Below, one piece after another: positions 55,527 to 64,000 of a DNA stretch of 64,000 nucleotides. A program made the position numbers and the translations under genes. The stretch is from assembly GCF_020531915.1 (NCBI RefSeq), contig NZ_JAJAVG010000003.1, forward strand, positions 1-64,000, read 5' to 3'. The stretch comes from Methylovorus mays. Its GTDB lineage: Bacteria > Pseudomonadota > Gammaproteobacteria > Burkholderiales > Methylophilaceae. The notes beneath the pieces were generated by a model, which was not told the origin of the DNA, did not search any database, and saw nothing but the letters and a program-made list of their open reading frames with translations. Within the stretch, counting starts at the first letter, position 1; each line of letters opens with the position of its first letter.

Positions 55527-55619
55527 CAATTCCGTCGTGAGGGGCCGCCCACAAGCTGCGGTTGTGGGCTCCCTTCGCGGCTTCGTCGCTACGGCGGCCC
55601 CTCACGTCAAACGTTGGGC
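55521..55619 (+). repeat. attC site 4
   Basis: A 99-base element from CTCTAAC (55521) to a perfect GTTGGGC core (55613-55619). A 13-bp perfect stem joins GTGAGGGGCCGCC (55537-55549) with 55593-55605, and inner helices include CCCACAA/TTGTGGG. It is the most complete site in the island. Confidence 0.85.
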
Positions 55620-55643
55620 AATCAAGAGCAAATGAAGCTGATT

Positions 55644-55776
55644 TGACCTGCTCCCCCTCTACCGCACCATTAGAAAATGGAAATTTCGGCACAATTTTCA
55701 CCAAGCAGAGGGGAGGTTGTGTTGTGACGAGATCAAAGTTTACGGAAGAGCAGATCGTATAATCAGGGGCAGGTCT
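55644..55776 (+). mobile_element. Internally deleted IS3-family element
   Basis: TGACCTGCTCCCC at 55644 matches IS3-family left ends, and GGGGCAGGTCT (55766-55776) is its inverted counterpart. Between them a GTG at 55724, preceded by GGGAGG, opens VTRSKFTEEQIV, the start of an IS3-type orfA, but the frame stops at 55762. The remainder of orfA and orfB is missing. No target duplication was clear. Confidence 0.7.
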
Positions 55777-55824
55777 CTAGGTTAGTCTCAGACACAGCAC
55801 CGCCCGCCATCAGCGGCCACAGTT

Positions 55825-56607
55825 TTAAGCACGCGGCTTCCGGCACAGGTAAAACATCACCAGCCCGGCGATTACCATAGGCGCGCTCAGCCACTGGCCC
55901 ATGCTCAATCCCATCGATAACAAGCCAAGGTAGCTGTCCGGCTCGCGCGTGTATTCCGCGAGAAAGCGGAAGCTGCCGTAGCCGATGAGGAACAGTGCCG
56001 AGACGGTGCCGCGTGGTCGGGGCTTGCTGGAATATATCCATAAAATCAGGAACAGCATGACACCTTCCAGCGCAAACTCATAGAGCTGCGAGGGGTGGCG
56101 CACCACTTGATCGACCTTGGGGAAAATCATGCCCCAGGGCATGTCGGTGGCTCGGCCCCACAGCTCGCCGTTGATGAAGTTACCCATGCGCCCGGCGCCC
56201 AGGCCTATCGGTACCAGCGGTGCTACAAAGTCCATGATCTCCAGCCAGCGCTTGCCGGTTTTGCGGGCAAACAGCGCCATGGCCGCCAGTACGCCGAGAA
56301 ACCCGCCGTGGAATGACATGCCGCCTTGCCACAGGTAAAGGATTTCATGCGGATGCTGGCTGAAGTAAGTGGGCTGGTAAAACATGACATACCCAAGTCG
56401 CCCGCCGATGATGACGCCCAGCGCCCCGTAAAACAGGATGTCATCGACATCGCTGACCTTCCAGCCAGAATTGGGATTGCGGCGTATGCGCCACTTGCCC
56501 AGCCACAGCAGGCTCAGGAAACCGAGCAGGTACATGAGGCCATACCAGTGGATGCCGAAGCTGCCGATATGAATGGCAATAGGGTCGAATTCAGGGTGTA
56601 TAAGCAT
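55825..56607 (-). CDS. lgt: Phosphatidylglycerol-prolipoprotein diacylglyceryl transferase
   Basis: A 260-residue membrane enzyme that puts diacylglycerol on lipoprotein precursors. [24 protein letters not shown] and [20 protein letters not shown] contain the conserved histidine, arginine and glutamate residues. It is complete and needed by lipoproteins such as the OsmB-like one in this window. Its 3' end borders the foreign island and is repeated in part at 52690-52805. Confidence 0.94.
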   Translation of the reverse strand: MLIHPEFDPIAIHIGSFGIHWYGLMYLLGFLSLLWLGKWRIRRNPNSGWKVSDVDDILFYGALGVIIGGRLGYVMFYQPTYFSQHPHEILYLWQGGMSFHGGFLGVLAAMALFARKTGKRWLEIMDFVAPLVPIGLGAGRMGNFINGELWGRATDMPWGMIFPKVDQVVRHPSQLYEFALEGVMLFLILWIYSSKPRPRGTVSALFLIGYGSFRFLAEYTREPDSYLGLLSMGLSMGQWLSAPMVIAGLVMFYLCRKPRA

Positions 56608-56759
56608 GGCTTGAATAGGGATCTACCAGAGCAAAAATGATATCCGTTTGCCGTGGTTCTGTTTAAATTGACGATGTGCTATGGTAACTGAAAATAATGA
56701 CATTCAGGATCGCACATCCAGCGTTTGATGGTGGCGATACCAGTTTTGGGGGACATTGC

Positions 56760-59240
56760 ATGCAACAGTCAGGTTCGGAAACGTCTTCGGCCGAAGCTTC
56801 GCCGGAGGACGCAGCCGTCACTCTTTCCCTGATCTGTCAGTGGGCAGCCATTCTGTTCGAGCATGTGCAAGACAAGGTTGCCCTCTACAACCTCAACGCC
56901 GAAACCCTCTATATCAACCCCATGCTTAAAGCGCATTTGCCTGCCCATTTTGGTGGGGTGGCCGATGTCGTGATGCATTCTTTTTTCTGGCATTACCGCG
57001 AGACGCTGGAAAACGTGATCAGAACTGGACAGCCCGCAAGCTGCCTCGCCCATTACACCATAGGGTCAAAGGAGGTCTGCGACCTCGTTAACTTCAGTGT
57101 CGTGCGCGACCCTCAAGGGCAAATGCTGGGTGTACTGGCGATTGGTCGGCAAACCGATCAGCGTGATTTTGAAGAGGGCGCCGAGATTCGCCGCCGCGAG
57201 CAATATCAGCGGGCGGTGCTGGATACGTTTCCGTTCATGGTGTGGCTCAAAGACAAGCAAAGTCGTTTCCTTGCGACCAATAAAGCCTTTGCTGGCATGC
57301 TGCAGCTGAATGAAGAGGATATGCGCGGCAAAACCGATTTTGATTATTTTCCCGAGACCATGGCGCAAGGCTATGTCGATGACGATCAGGAAGTCCTGGC
57401 CTCGGGGATGGCCAAGATGCTGGTGGAGCCCATCCGCAACAGTGACGGGGAACTGCATTGGGCCGAAACCTATAAATCGCCGGTGGTGATTGATGACGAA
57501 GTGATTGGCACCGTGGGGTTTGCCCGTGACATTACGGCGGAGCGACGGCTGGAGGCGGAGATTATCCGGCGCGAGAACGAATACTCCATGCTGGTGCAGA
57601 ATCTGCCATTGACCATAGTGCGCTATGACCGCGAGTGCCGGCGCGTGTTTGTAAACTCGTATTGTGCGATGCGTGAAAGTTTGCAGCAGCGTATCAGTGA
57701 GGTGATGGGCAAGTCACCGGTAGAGTACTGGAGCGGCAATATCATCAATATCACTGCCGAGGATTACCAGAAACGTATCCTCAACGTGATGGATTCTGGC
57801 GAGCCTGATACCCTGGAACTGATCACGCAGTATGGCGAGGAGCAGCTGGTGCATCTGGTTCGCATCGTGCCGGAGCGCTCGTCCTCCGGAGAGGTTATCG
57901 GCGCCATGACGGTGGCGAGTGATGTCACGGAAAACAGCCGCTACCGCAAGCGTATCGAACAGCTGGCTTACCACGATATCCTGACGGAGTTGCCCAATCG
58001 CTTGCTGTTCAATCAGCAACTGCAAGTGCTGATTGAACAGACGAAAACCCAGACGCATGGTTTCTGCCTGCTGTTTATTGATCTGGATAACTTCAAGACC
58101 ATCAACGACACCCTGGGCCACTCAGTGGGTGACAAGTTGCTGATTGAAGTGTCGCGGCGTATCAGCCAATTGCTGGACAAAGACGACATGCTGGCGCGCA
58201 TGGGGGGCGACGAATTTGCCATTTCCCTGCCGCATTGCCTGTCCCGGCTGGATGCTGCCCTGCTGGCAGCGCGCATCATCGATGCACTGAACGTGCCGTT
58301 TGAAGTGTCCAGCATCAAGTTTTTCGTGTCTGCCAGCATGGGCATTGCCTTTTACCCCGAGGACAGCAGCCATCTGGATGATTTGCTCAAGCATGCCGAT
58401 CTTGCCATGTACCACGCCAAACGGCAGGGCCGTAACAATTTCCAGTTTTACAATCAGGAGCTGACGGTCAATGCGGCCGAGCGTTTGCTCATGGAAAATC
58501 TGTTGCGGCAGGCGCTGGGCAAAGGCGAGTTGCAGTTGTATTACCAGCCCATCATGGAGCTGGCGACGGGCGAGATGTATGGCGCCGAAGCTCTGCTGCG
58601 CTGGAACAGTTTTGACCTCGGCATGGTGGGGCCGGATAAATTCATCCCCATTGCCGAGGAGCGCGGCATGATCGTCGAGATTGGTGGCTGGGTGCTGCGC
58701 GAGGGCTGCCGTACTGCAGCGGCCTGGAATGCGCTGCGCAGCCAGCCCTATGTGCTGGCCATCAATCTGTCTTCGCGGCAGTTCATGCAGCAGGATTTTC
58801 TGACCATGATTACCGACTGCCTGCAGGAAACCGGATGCCATCCGCAGTGGCTCAAGTTTGAAATTACCGAAAGCCTGCTGCTGCATGATAGTGACCATAT
58901 ACGCCAGACCTTGGAGGCGTTGCACTCGATCGGCATTGCCATCGCCATTGATGATTTTGGTACCGGTTATTCCGCGCTGGGCTATCTCAACAAGTTTCCG
59001 GTCAGCCAGGTCAAGATTGATCGTTCATTTGTCAGTGATATTGCTACCAATACCGAATCGGCCCTGCTGGTTAAAGCCATCATCGCCATGGCCGACAGCC
59101 TGGGTAAGGATCTGGTGGCCGAGGGCGTGGAAACTGCCGAGCAGGCCGAACTCCTCAGCCTGCTTGGCTGCCAGTATGTGCAAGGCTATTACTACGGACG
59201 TCCGGTGCCACTGGAGACCTTCAACCAGTCGTTGCGTTGA
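56760..59240 (+). CDS. Multi-PAS GGDEF-EAL protein (cyclic di-GMP turnover)
   Basis: An 826-residue cytoplasmic protein. Three PAS-like domains cover about residues 20-400 (e.g. FPFMVWLKDKQSRFLATNKA). The GGDEF domain holds RMGGDEFA and the EAL domain EALLRWN with IDDFGTGYSAL and ligands such as INLSSRQF, DRSFVSDI and AEGVET, so both cyclase and phosphodiesterase activity are possible. No membrane segment is present, so it senses a cytoplasmic signal. The frame opens at 56697, but the ATG at 56760 has GGGGGA six bases upstream. Confidence 0.9.
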   Translation: MQQSGSETSSAEASPEDAAVTLSLICQWAAILFEHVQDKVALYNLNAETLYINPMLKAHLPAHFGGVADVVMHSFFWHYRETLENVIRTGQPASCLAHYTIGSKEVCDLVNFSVVRDPQGQMLGVLAIGRQTDQRDFEEGAEIRRREQYQRAVLDTFPFMVWLKDKQSRFLATNKAFAGMLQLNEEDMRGKTDFDYFPETMAQGYVDDDQEVLASGMAKMLVEPIRNSDGELHWAETYKSPVVIDDEVIGTVGFARDITAERRLEAEIIRRENEYSMLVQNLPLTIVRYDRECRRVFVNSYCAMRESLQQRISEVMGKSPVEYWSGNIINITAEDYQKRILNVMDSGEPDTLELITQYGEEQLVHLVRIVPERSSSGEVIGAMTVASDVTENSRYRKRIEQLAYHDILTELPNRLLFNQQLQVLIEQTKTQTHGFCLLFIDLDNFKTINDTLGHSVGDKLLIEVSRRISQLLDKDDMLARMGGDEFAISLPHCLSRLDAALLAARIIDALNVPFEVSSIKFFVSASMGIAFYPEDSSHLDDLLKHADLAMYHAKRQGRNNFQFYNQELTVNAAERLLMENLLRQALGKGELQLYYQPIMELATGEMYGAEALLRWNSFDLGMVGPDKFIPIAEERGMIVEIGGWVLREGCRTAAAWNALRSQPYVLAINLSSRQFMQQDFLTMITDCLQETGCHPQWLKFEITESLLLHDSDHIRQTLEALHSIGIAIAIDDFGTGYSALGYLNKFPVSQVKIDRSFVSDIATNTESALLVKAIIAMADSLGKDLVAEGVETAEQAELLSLLGCQYVQGYYYGRPVPLETFNQSLR

Positions 59241-59354
59241 TGCAACGTAAAGGCCTGCTTGGGCCGCTCAAATGTAGCAAGATAACGACATCTCACGTCC
59301 TCGACGTTGATCTGGGTTAAAATTTACTTTTTTGATTCCACTCGGATTAACGCC

Positions 59355-61205
59355 ATGCCTGAATACCGTTCCCGTACTACCACCCATGGCCGCAATATGG
59401 CGGGTGCCCGTGCCTTGTGGCGGGCTACCGGCATGAAGGAAGAAGACTTCACCAAGCCAATTATTGCCATTGCCAATTCCTTTACCCAGTTTGTGCCTGG
59501 CCATGTCCACCTCAAGGACCTAGGCCAGATGGTCGCCCGTGAAATTGAGCGTGCTGGCGGCGTTGCCAAGGAATTCAACACCATTGCCGTGGATGACGGC
59601 ATCGCCATGGGCCACGGTGGCATGCTCTACAGCCTGCCCAGCCGCGACCTCATCGCCGATAGCGTGGAGTACATGGTCAATGCCCACTGTGCCGATGCGC
59701 TGGTGTGCATCTCCAACTGCGACAAGATCACCCCAGGCATGCTGATGGCGGCACTGCGTCTGAATATCCCGGTGGTATTCGTGTCGGGTGGCCCGATGGA
59801 AGCAGGCAAGGTCAATTGGCAAGGCACGTTCCACAAGCTGGATCTGGTGGATGCCATGGTGGCCGGCGCTGACAGCAAGGTCAGTGATGCGGAGTCCGAG
59901 GCGATTGAGCGTTCGGCCTGCCCGACCTGCGGTTCCTGCTCCGGCATGTTTACCGCCAATTCCATGAACTGCCTGACCGAGGCGTTGGGTCTGTCATTGC
60001 CAGGCAATGGCTCCACGCTCGCCACGCATGCGGCCCGCAAGGAGTTGTTCCTCAAGGCGGGGCGTCTGATAGTCGAGATCACCAAGCGCTATTACGAGCA
60101 GGACGACGAAAGCGTGCTGCCGCGAAATATTGCCAACTTCAAGGCCTTCGAGAATGCCATGAGCCTGGATGTGGCCATGGGCGGCTCCACCAATACCGTA
60201 CTGCATTTGCTGGCTGCAGCACATGAAGCGGGCGTGAATTTCACCATGGCCGACATTGACCGTATCTCGCGCAATGTGCCTTGTGTCTGCAAGGTAGCGC
60301 CTGCCACCGCCAAGTACCACATGGAAGACGTGCACCGCGCCGGTGGCGTGATGGGGATTTTGAGCGAGCTGAACCGCGCCGGAAATATCCACGCGGATAC
60401 GCCTACCGTGCACAGCCCAACCCTGGGTGATGCACTGGCGAAGTGGGATATCACTACCACCACCGACGAAGATGTGAAGAAATTCTATCGCGCTGCGCCT
60501 GGCGGCATTTCCACCACCATTGCCTTCAGCCAGTCCATGCTGTGGCCTGAGCTGGATACGGATCGTGAAGAAGGCTGCATCCGCAACAAGGAACACGCCT
60601 ACTCGCAGGATGGCGGCCTCGCCGTGCTGTACGGCAACATTGCGCTGGACGGCTGTATCGTCAAGACCGCTGGTGTCGATGACAGCATTCTCAAATTCAC
60701 TGGGCGTGCGCGCATTTTTGAATCGCAGGATGCAGCCGTTGAAGGCATTCTCGGTGACAAGATCGTCGCGGGCGATGTGGTGGTGATTCGTTACGAAGGT
60801 CCGCGTGGTGGCCCAGGCATGCAGGAAATGCTGTATCCGACGTCCTATCTCAAGTCCAAAGGCCTTGGCAAGGAATGTGCTTTACTTACGGACGGACGTT
60901 TTTCCGGTGGCACCTCTGGCCTTAGCATCGGCCATGCCTCACCTGAAGCGGCTGAAGGCGGCGCCATTGGTCTGGTGGAGGAAGGCGATACCATCGAAAT
61001 CGATATCCCCAATCGCACCATTCATCTTGCCGTCAGCGATGAAGTCCTGGCGCATCGTCGTGCTGCCATGGAGGCACGCGGCAAGGATGCCTGGAAGCCA
61101 CAGGCGCGTGAGCGTCATGTGTCACCCGCCCTGCGTGCCTACGCCGCCATGAGTACCTCGGCAGCCCGTGGAGCTGTGCGCGATGTAAGCCAGATCGAAA
61201 AATAA
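59355..61205 (+). CDS. ilvD: Dihydroxy-acid dehydratase
   Basis: A 616-residue iron-sulphur enzyme of branched-chain amino acid synthesis, the same length as in E. coli. Cysteines in [10 protein letters not shown] and [20 protein letters not shown] bind the cluster, and SLPGNGS follows. The frame opens at 59307, but the ATG at 59355 gives the standard [20 protein letters not shown]. It is followed 22 bases later by a mutarotase-like gene on the same strand. Confidence 0.95.
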   Translation: MPEYRSRTTTHGRNMAGARALWRATGMKEEDFTKPIIAIANSFTQFVPGHVHLKDLGQMVAREIERAGGVAKEFNTIAVDDGIAMGHGGMLYSLPSRDLIADSVEYMVNAHCADALVCISNCDKITPGMLMAALRLNIPVVFVSGGPMEAGKVNWQGTFHKLDLVDAMVAGADSKVSDAESEAIERSACPTCGSCSGMFTANSMNCLTEALGLSLPGNGSTLATHAARKELFLKAGRLIVEITKRYYEQDDESVLPRNIANFKAFENAMSLDVAMGGSTNTVLHLLAAAHEAGVNFTMADIDRISRNVPCVCKVAPATAKYHMEDVHRAGGVMGILSELNRAGNIHADTPTVHSPTLGDALAKWDITTTTDEDVKKFYRAAPGGISTTIAFSQSMLWPELDTDREEGCIRNKEHAYSQDGGLAVLYGNIALDGCIVKTAGVDDSILKFTGRARIFESQDAAVEGILGDKIVAGDVVVIRYEGPRGGPGMQEMLYPTSYLKSKGLGKECALLTDGRFSGGTSGLSIGHASPEAAEGGAIGLVEEGDTIEIDIPNRTIHLAVSDEVLAHRRAAMEARGKDAWKPQARERHVSPALRAYAAMSTSAARGAVRDVSQIEK

Positions 61206-61227
61206 CATCGTAAGGATCAAGAGTCGG

Positions 61228-62142
61228 ATGCAATCCATACAGCAGTTGAATGCGCGTTACGGCGTTGGCCAGAAAATCCATTTCTATTCCGATCAGAATG
61301 GTCTGGTAACGGTTCATATTGAAAATCCTCATGCTTCGGCCAAGATCGCCCTGCAAGGCGCGCATGTCATGGAGTGGCAACCCCATCACTCTGAAGAGCC
61401 CGTGTTGTGGCTGTCGGACCAGGCGCGCTTTGTTCGTGGCCGCTCGATTCGCGGTGGTGTGCCGGTATGCTGGCCCTGGTTTGGTGCACATGCCACCGAC
61501 GAAACGCTTTGTCCGCACGGTTTTGCCCGGGTGGCCCAGTGGAAAATCGTCGATACGGTGATTGATCCGGATGGTGCTACGCGCATCATCATGCAACTCA
61601 TTGAAACCCAGCAGCTCGGCAAGCAATGGCCACATCATTGCGAAGTGACACTCACGGTGATTGTGGGCTCAGCGTTGCGTATGCAGCTCACAACGACCAA
61701 TACGGGTACCGCGCCCTTTGTATTGGGGGAGGCCTTGCATACTTATTTTCATGTCAGCGATATTGAAGTCATCAAGATCAGCGGTTTGCAGGACACGCAG
61801 TATCAGGACAAGGTGGAAGGGTATGCTGTCAAGCAGCAGCAGGGTGACATTCGCTTTACTGAAGAAACCGATCGGGTGTACATCAATACCGAGAGTACCT
61901 GTGTGATTGAAGACCCAGGATTGCGCCGCCGTATCACTGTGCAGAAGTCTGGCAGCAAATCCACCGTGGTATGGAATCCTTGGGGGCAGAAAGCGGCCGA
62001 GATTGGTGATCTGGGCAGCCATTCGGGCTGGCGTCACATGGTCTGCGTAGAGTCTGCCAACGCCACCGACAATGTGATCACCGTTGCACCGGGTGAAGTC
62101 CACACGCTGGAAGTGGAATACAGCACCGAATATTACATATAG
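61228..62142 (+). CDS. D-hexose-6-phosphate mutarotase-like epimerase
   Basis: A 304-residue aldose 1-epimerase family protein close to YeaD. ALQGAHVMEWQPHHSEEPVL, SIRGGVPVCWPWFG, PHGFAR, GEALHTYFHV and FCVE-like MVCVESANA carry the usual histidine and glutamate residues. Such enzymes interconvert the anomers of glucose-6-phosphate. AAGGATCAAGAG lies upstream as a ribosome site. It may share a transcript with ilvD by proximity only. Confidence 0.85.
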   Translation: MQSIQQLNARYGVGQKIHFYSDQNGLVTVHIENPHASAKIALQGAHVMEWQPHHSEEPVLWLSDQARFVRGRSIRGGVPVCWPWFGAHATDETLCPHGFARVAQWKIVDTVIDPDGATRIIMQLIETQQLGKQWPHHCEVTLTVIVGSALRMQLTTTNTGTAPFVLGEALHTYFHVSDIEVIKISGLQDTQYQDKVEGYAVKQQQGDIRFTEETDRVYINTESTCVIEDPGLRRRITVQKSGSKSTVVWNPWGQKAAEIGDLGSHSGWRHMVCVESANATDNVITVAPGEVHTLEVEYSTEYYI

Positions 62143-62219
62143 CCGACACCGGGGCTGAACGGTCCCAGGCGTCGGGGTGGAACTGCTCCCAGGCAGGTAA
62201 GTCAGAATGATGCATGTGC

Positions 62220-62290
62220 AAGTGATGCATGACAGGACAAGGTCAACGTTTCGGCAGGATTGACGTTGATTGAGTGTTGTAAGTGATGCA
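62220..62290 (+). repeat. Direct and inverted repeats upstream of the cytochrome c gene
   Basis: AAGTGATGCA occurs at 62220-62229 and 62281-62290, and TCAACGT (62243-62249) pairs with ACGTTGA (62263-62269). These lie 115-185 bases before the cytochrome start and could bind a regulator. The remainder of the 262-base gap has TTGACA at 62296-62301 but no convincing -10. Confidence 0.4.
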
Positions 62291-62404
62291 CGAGATTGAC
62301 AGGGTTAATAAAACGCTTAAGCACTTTCCAAGGCGCCGCAATCCTAGGTATCATTACAAGTTGTATTAACGTAGTTTTTACAAGACCGAGATGAAGGAGA
62401 AAGC

Positions 62405-62731
62405 ATGAAAGGTTTATTAATGACGGTTGCAGCCGCCGGCTCTTTGATGCTGGCTGGACAAGCAAGCGCAGCGGATGCCAAGGCAGCTGAAGCCCTGGCT
62501 CAGAAAAATGGCTGTCTGGCATGTCACAGCATCGCCAACAAGGTAGTGGGTCCTGCTTACAAGGACGTTGCTGCCAAGTACAAGGGCGACAAAACGGCAG
62601 AAGCAAAGCTGATCGCCAAGGTCAAGGCTGGTGGCAGTGGTGTTTGGGGCCCAATCCCAATGCCGCCTAACAGCCCGCACGTAAAAGACGAAGACATCAA
62701 GACTATCGTTGAATGGATTCTGACACTGTAA
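62405..62731 (+). CDS. Class I c-type cytochrome (c551/c552-like)
   Basis: A 108-residue protein with a signal peptide (TVAAAGSLMLAGQASA then AD) and one haem site CLACH at about residues 37-41. The axial methionine is likely the one in PIPMPPN. It is an abundant small periplasmic electron carrier in related bacteria. AAGGAG precedes the ATG closely, and a strong terminator follows, so it is probably a single-gene unit. Confidence 0.92.
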   Translation: MKGLLMTVAAAGSLMLAGQASAADAKAAEALAQKNGCLACHSIANKVVGPAYKDVAAKYKGDKTAEAKLIAKVKAGGSGVWGPIPMPPNSPHVKDEDIKTIVEWILTL

Positions 62732-62753
62732 TTACGGATTACAGTTTTCAAAC

Positions 62754-62784
62754 AAAAAAGCCGGTTCAAAAGACCGGCTTTTTT
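62754..62784 (+). terminator. Terminator after the cytochrome c gene
   Basis: GCCGGT (62760-62765) pairs with ACCGGC (62773-62778) around TCAAAAG, flanked by six A and six T, so it can work in both directions between the cytochrome (+) and RidA-like (-) genes. Confidence 0.9.
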
Positions 62785-62841
62785 GTTGCCCGCGGTGCGC
62801 AATGGAGAGCGGCTCACTCTCGGCCGTAGGCGACTTATAGC

Positions 62842-63195
62842 CTACAGTTGGGCTGCCGTAATGACGATCTCAATCCGCCATTCGGGCCTGGCCAGGGCCG
62901 CCTTTACTGTGGCGCGTGGTGGGGCCGCTCCGGCGGGCACCCAGGCATCCCACACCTTGTTCATGCCGTCGTAATCAGCCAGATCAGCCAGATAAATCTG
63001 CGCCATGAGGATGCGCGATTTATCGCTGCCAGCTTCTGCCAGCAAGTTATCGACCATGGTCAGCACTTCTGCGGTTTGGCCCTGGATATCCAGGCTGCCA
63101 TCATTCGCCACCTGGCCAGCCAGGTAAATCGTGCCGTTGAAAATGGTGGCCTCGCTGTAGCGGGCACCGGGATGTAAACGTTGAAGGTCGGACAT
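62842..63195 (-). CDS. RidA/YjgF family protein
   Basis: A 117-residue protein. YLAGQVANDGSLDIQGQTAE and PPRATVKAALARPEWRIEIV fit the RidA family, including the arginine in PPRAT used to bind the imine substrate in RidA enzymes. The C-terminal PxWxIEI form is nearer to YoaB-like members than to RidA proper. It precedes the symporter-type gene's end on the same strand. Confidence 0.85.
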   Translation of the reverse strand: MSDLQRLHPGARYSEATIFNGTIYLAGQVANDGSLDIQGQTAEVLTMVDNLLAEAGSDKSRILMAQIYLADLADYDGMNKVWDAWVPAGAAPPRATVKAALARPEWRIEIVITAAQL

Positions 63196-63229
63196 GGTAT
63201 GCCTGTGAAAAGTAAGATCAAACGCCAGG

Positions 63230-64000
63230 CTAAAGCAGCCCGGTCAGGTATAGGAAAATGGCAACAATCGCCAAGGGTGAAATATAACGTATGGTAAAGC
63301 GCCATGCACGATAAGCTAGGGGTGAAATGTCCAGCTCTTCTGCCACATGCGAGGTCTTCATGTACCAGCCCGCAAACACGGCCATGCACAGTCCGCCCAG
63401 TGGCAGCATGATGGTGGTGGTCAGTTTGTCCAGCGTATCAAAAATGCCGAGGCCAAATAGCAGCCTGATGTCTTGCCACAGATTGAACGAAAGTACGACG
63501 GCGATGCCCAGCAGCCAGTCGGCAATACCAATCAGCCAGGCTGACTGTTTGCGAGTCAAGCGGCTGTTTTCCGTGATCCAGGCAACGGCGGGCTCCACCA
63601 GCGAAATTGCCGAGGTCCAGGCAGCAAACGCCACCAGAACAAAAAACAGCACACCCATGACTGTGCCCATGGGCATGCGGCCAAAGGCGATGGGCAGCGT
63701 CTGGAAAATCAGGCCGGGGCCTGCCCCTGGTTCCAGATGATTGGCAAACACCAGTGCAAAAATGGCGATACCAACCAGCAGGCCGACCAGCGTATCGGCC
63801 AAGGCAATGTAAATGGAAGTGCGGGCAATGGAGACATGACGTTGCAGATAGGAGCCGTAGACCATGACAGCCCCCATGCCCAGGCTCAGGGAGAAAAACG
63901 CATGACCAAGCGCAGAGAGCACCGCAGTAGGGGTGACCTTGGAAAAATCGGGCGTGAACATGAAATGAAGTGCTGCCTGAAAGTCACCCACCGACATGCT
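63230..64000 (-). CDS. Sodium-dependent symporter of the SNF family (partial, 3' part)
   Basis: The last 255 or so residues of a membrane transporter; the 5' end is beyond the window. ALGHAFFSLSLGMGAVMVYG and LVGIAIFALVFANHLEPGAG are typical of bacterial sodium:neurotransmitter symporters (LeuT-like), and several helices are visible. Substrate is probably an amino acid or amine but cannot be told. Confidence 0.85.
   Translation of the reverse strand, partial: SMSVGDFQAALHFMFTPDFSKVTPTAVLSALGHAFFSLSLGMGAVMVYGSYLQRHVSIARTSIYIALADTLVGLLVGIAIFALVFANHLEPGAGPGLIFQTLPIAFGRMPMGTVMGVLFFVLVAFAAWTSAISLVEPAVAWITENSRLTRKQSAWLIGIADWLLGIAVVLSFNLWQDIRLLFGLGIFDTLDKLTTTIMLPLGGLCMAVFAGWYMKTSHVAEELDISPLAYRAWRFTIRYISPLAIVAIFLYLTGLL

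Overview
The window is a 64 kb chromosomal segment of a Gram-negative bacterium, most likely a betaproteobacterium and possibly of the Methylophilaceae or a close relative. The lineage is inferred from the S10-spc-alpha ribosomal gene order following tuf, the style of the proteins, the nitrate assimilation gene set with NasR and NirBD, and an integron remnant. No rRNA, tRNA or CRISPR array was seen. DNA is moderately GC-rich except for an AT-rich island near 52.8-55.8 kb.

1-14.2 kb (+): end of tuf, then the S10, spc and alpha ribosomal protein clusters (rpsJ to rplQ, with secY, infA, rpmJ and rpoA), closed by a bidirectional terminator. Candidate internal promoters lie before rplC, rplN and rpsM. 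secY and rpsD use TTG starts. 14.2-22.4 kb: a glutaredoxin-like gene, mgtE overlapping a MscS-type channel, a fatty acid desaturase, the rpmB-rpmG pair, dut overlapping coaBC, a membrane-anchored HExxH protein of unknown role, and radC.

22.4-29.1 kb (-): a three-gene cluster of two transglutaminase-like proteins (one fused to a DUF2126 putative amidoligase) and a circularly permuted ATP-grasp/alpha-E fusion, a predicted but uncharacterised peptide-ligating system. 29.5-46.2 kb (-): a large nitrate assimilation unit: nasR, nrtA, nrtB, nrtD, an outer-membrane porin, a PilJ-like soluble sensor, cobA, nirB, narK, a fused PP2C phosphatase/protein kinase, nirD and nasA. Upstream of nrtA the sequence shows layered control: an NtrC-type dyad, an IHF-like site, a sigma-54 promoter with exact GG-N10-GC spacing, and a leader where a 5-bp hairpin with an A/G-type hexaloop (the ANTAR target) is mutually exclusive with a 13-bp intrinsic terminator. 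Transport, two-step reduction, siroheme supply and sensing are thus encoded together.

46.4-52.7 kb: a secreted protein, an ABC exporter, two tiny membrane proteins plus an OsmB-like lipoprotein, and cstA with two small companion genes. 52.7-55.8 kb: a decayed integron. It holds a duplicated lgt 3' end, a truncated intI with an in-frame stop facing away from the cassettes, four attC-type sites (two degenerate or partial, with reading frames running through them) and four cassette genes of unknown or weakly known function, ending at an internally deleted IS3-family relic. 55.8-64 kb: intact lgt, a multi-PAS GGDEF-EAL protein, ilvD, a hexose-6-phosphate mutarotase-like gene, a small cytochrome c, a RidA-family gene and a partial sodium symporter.
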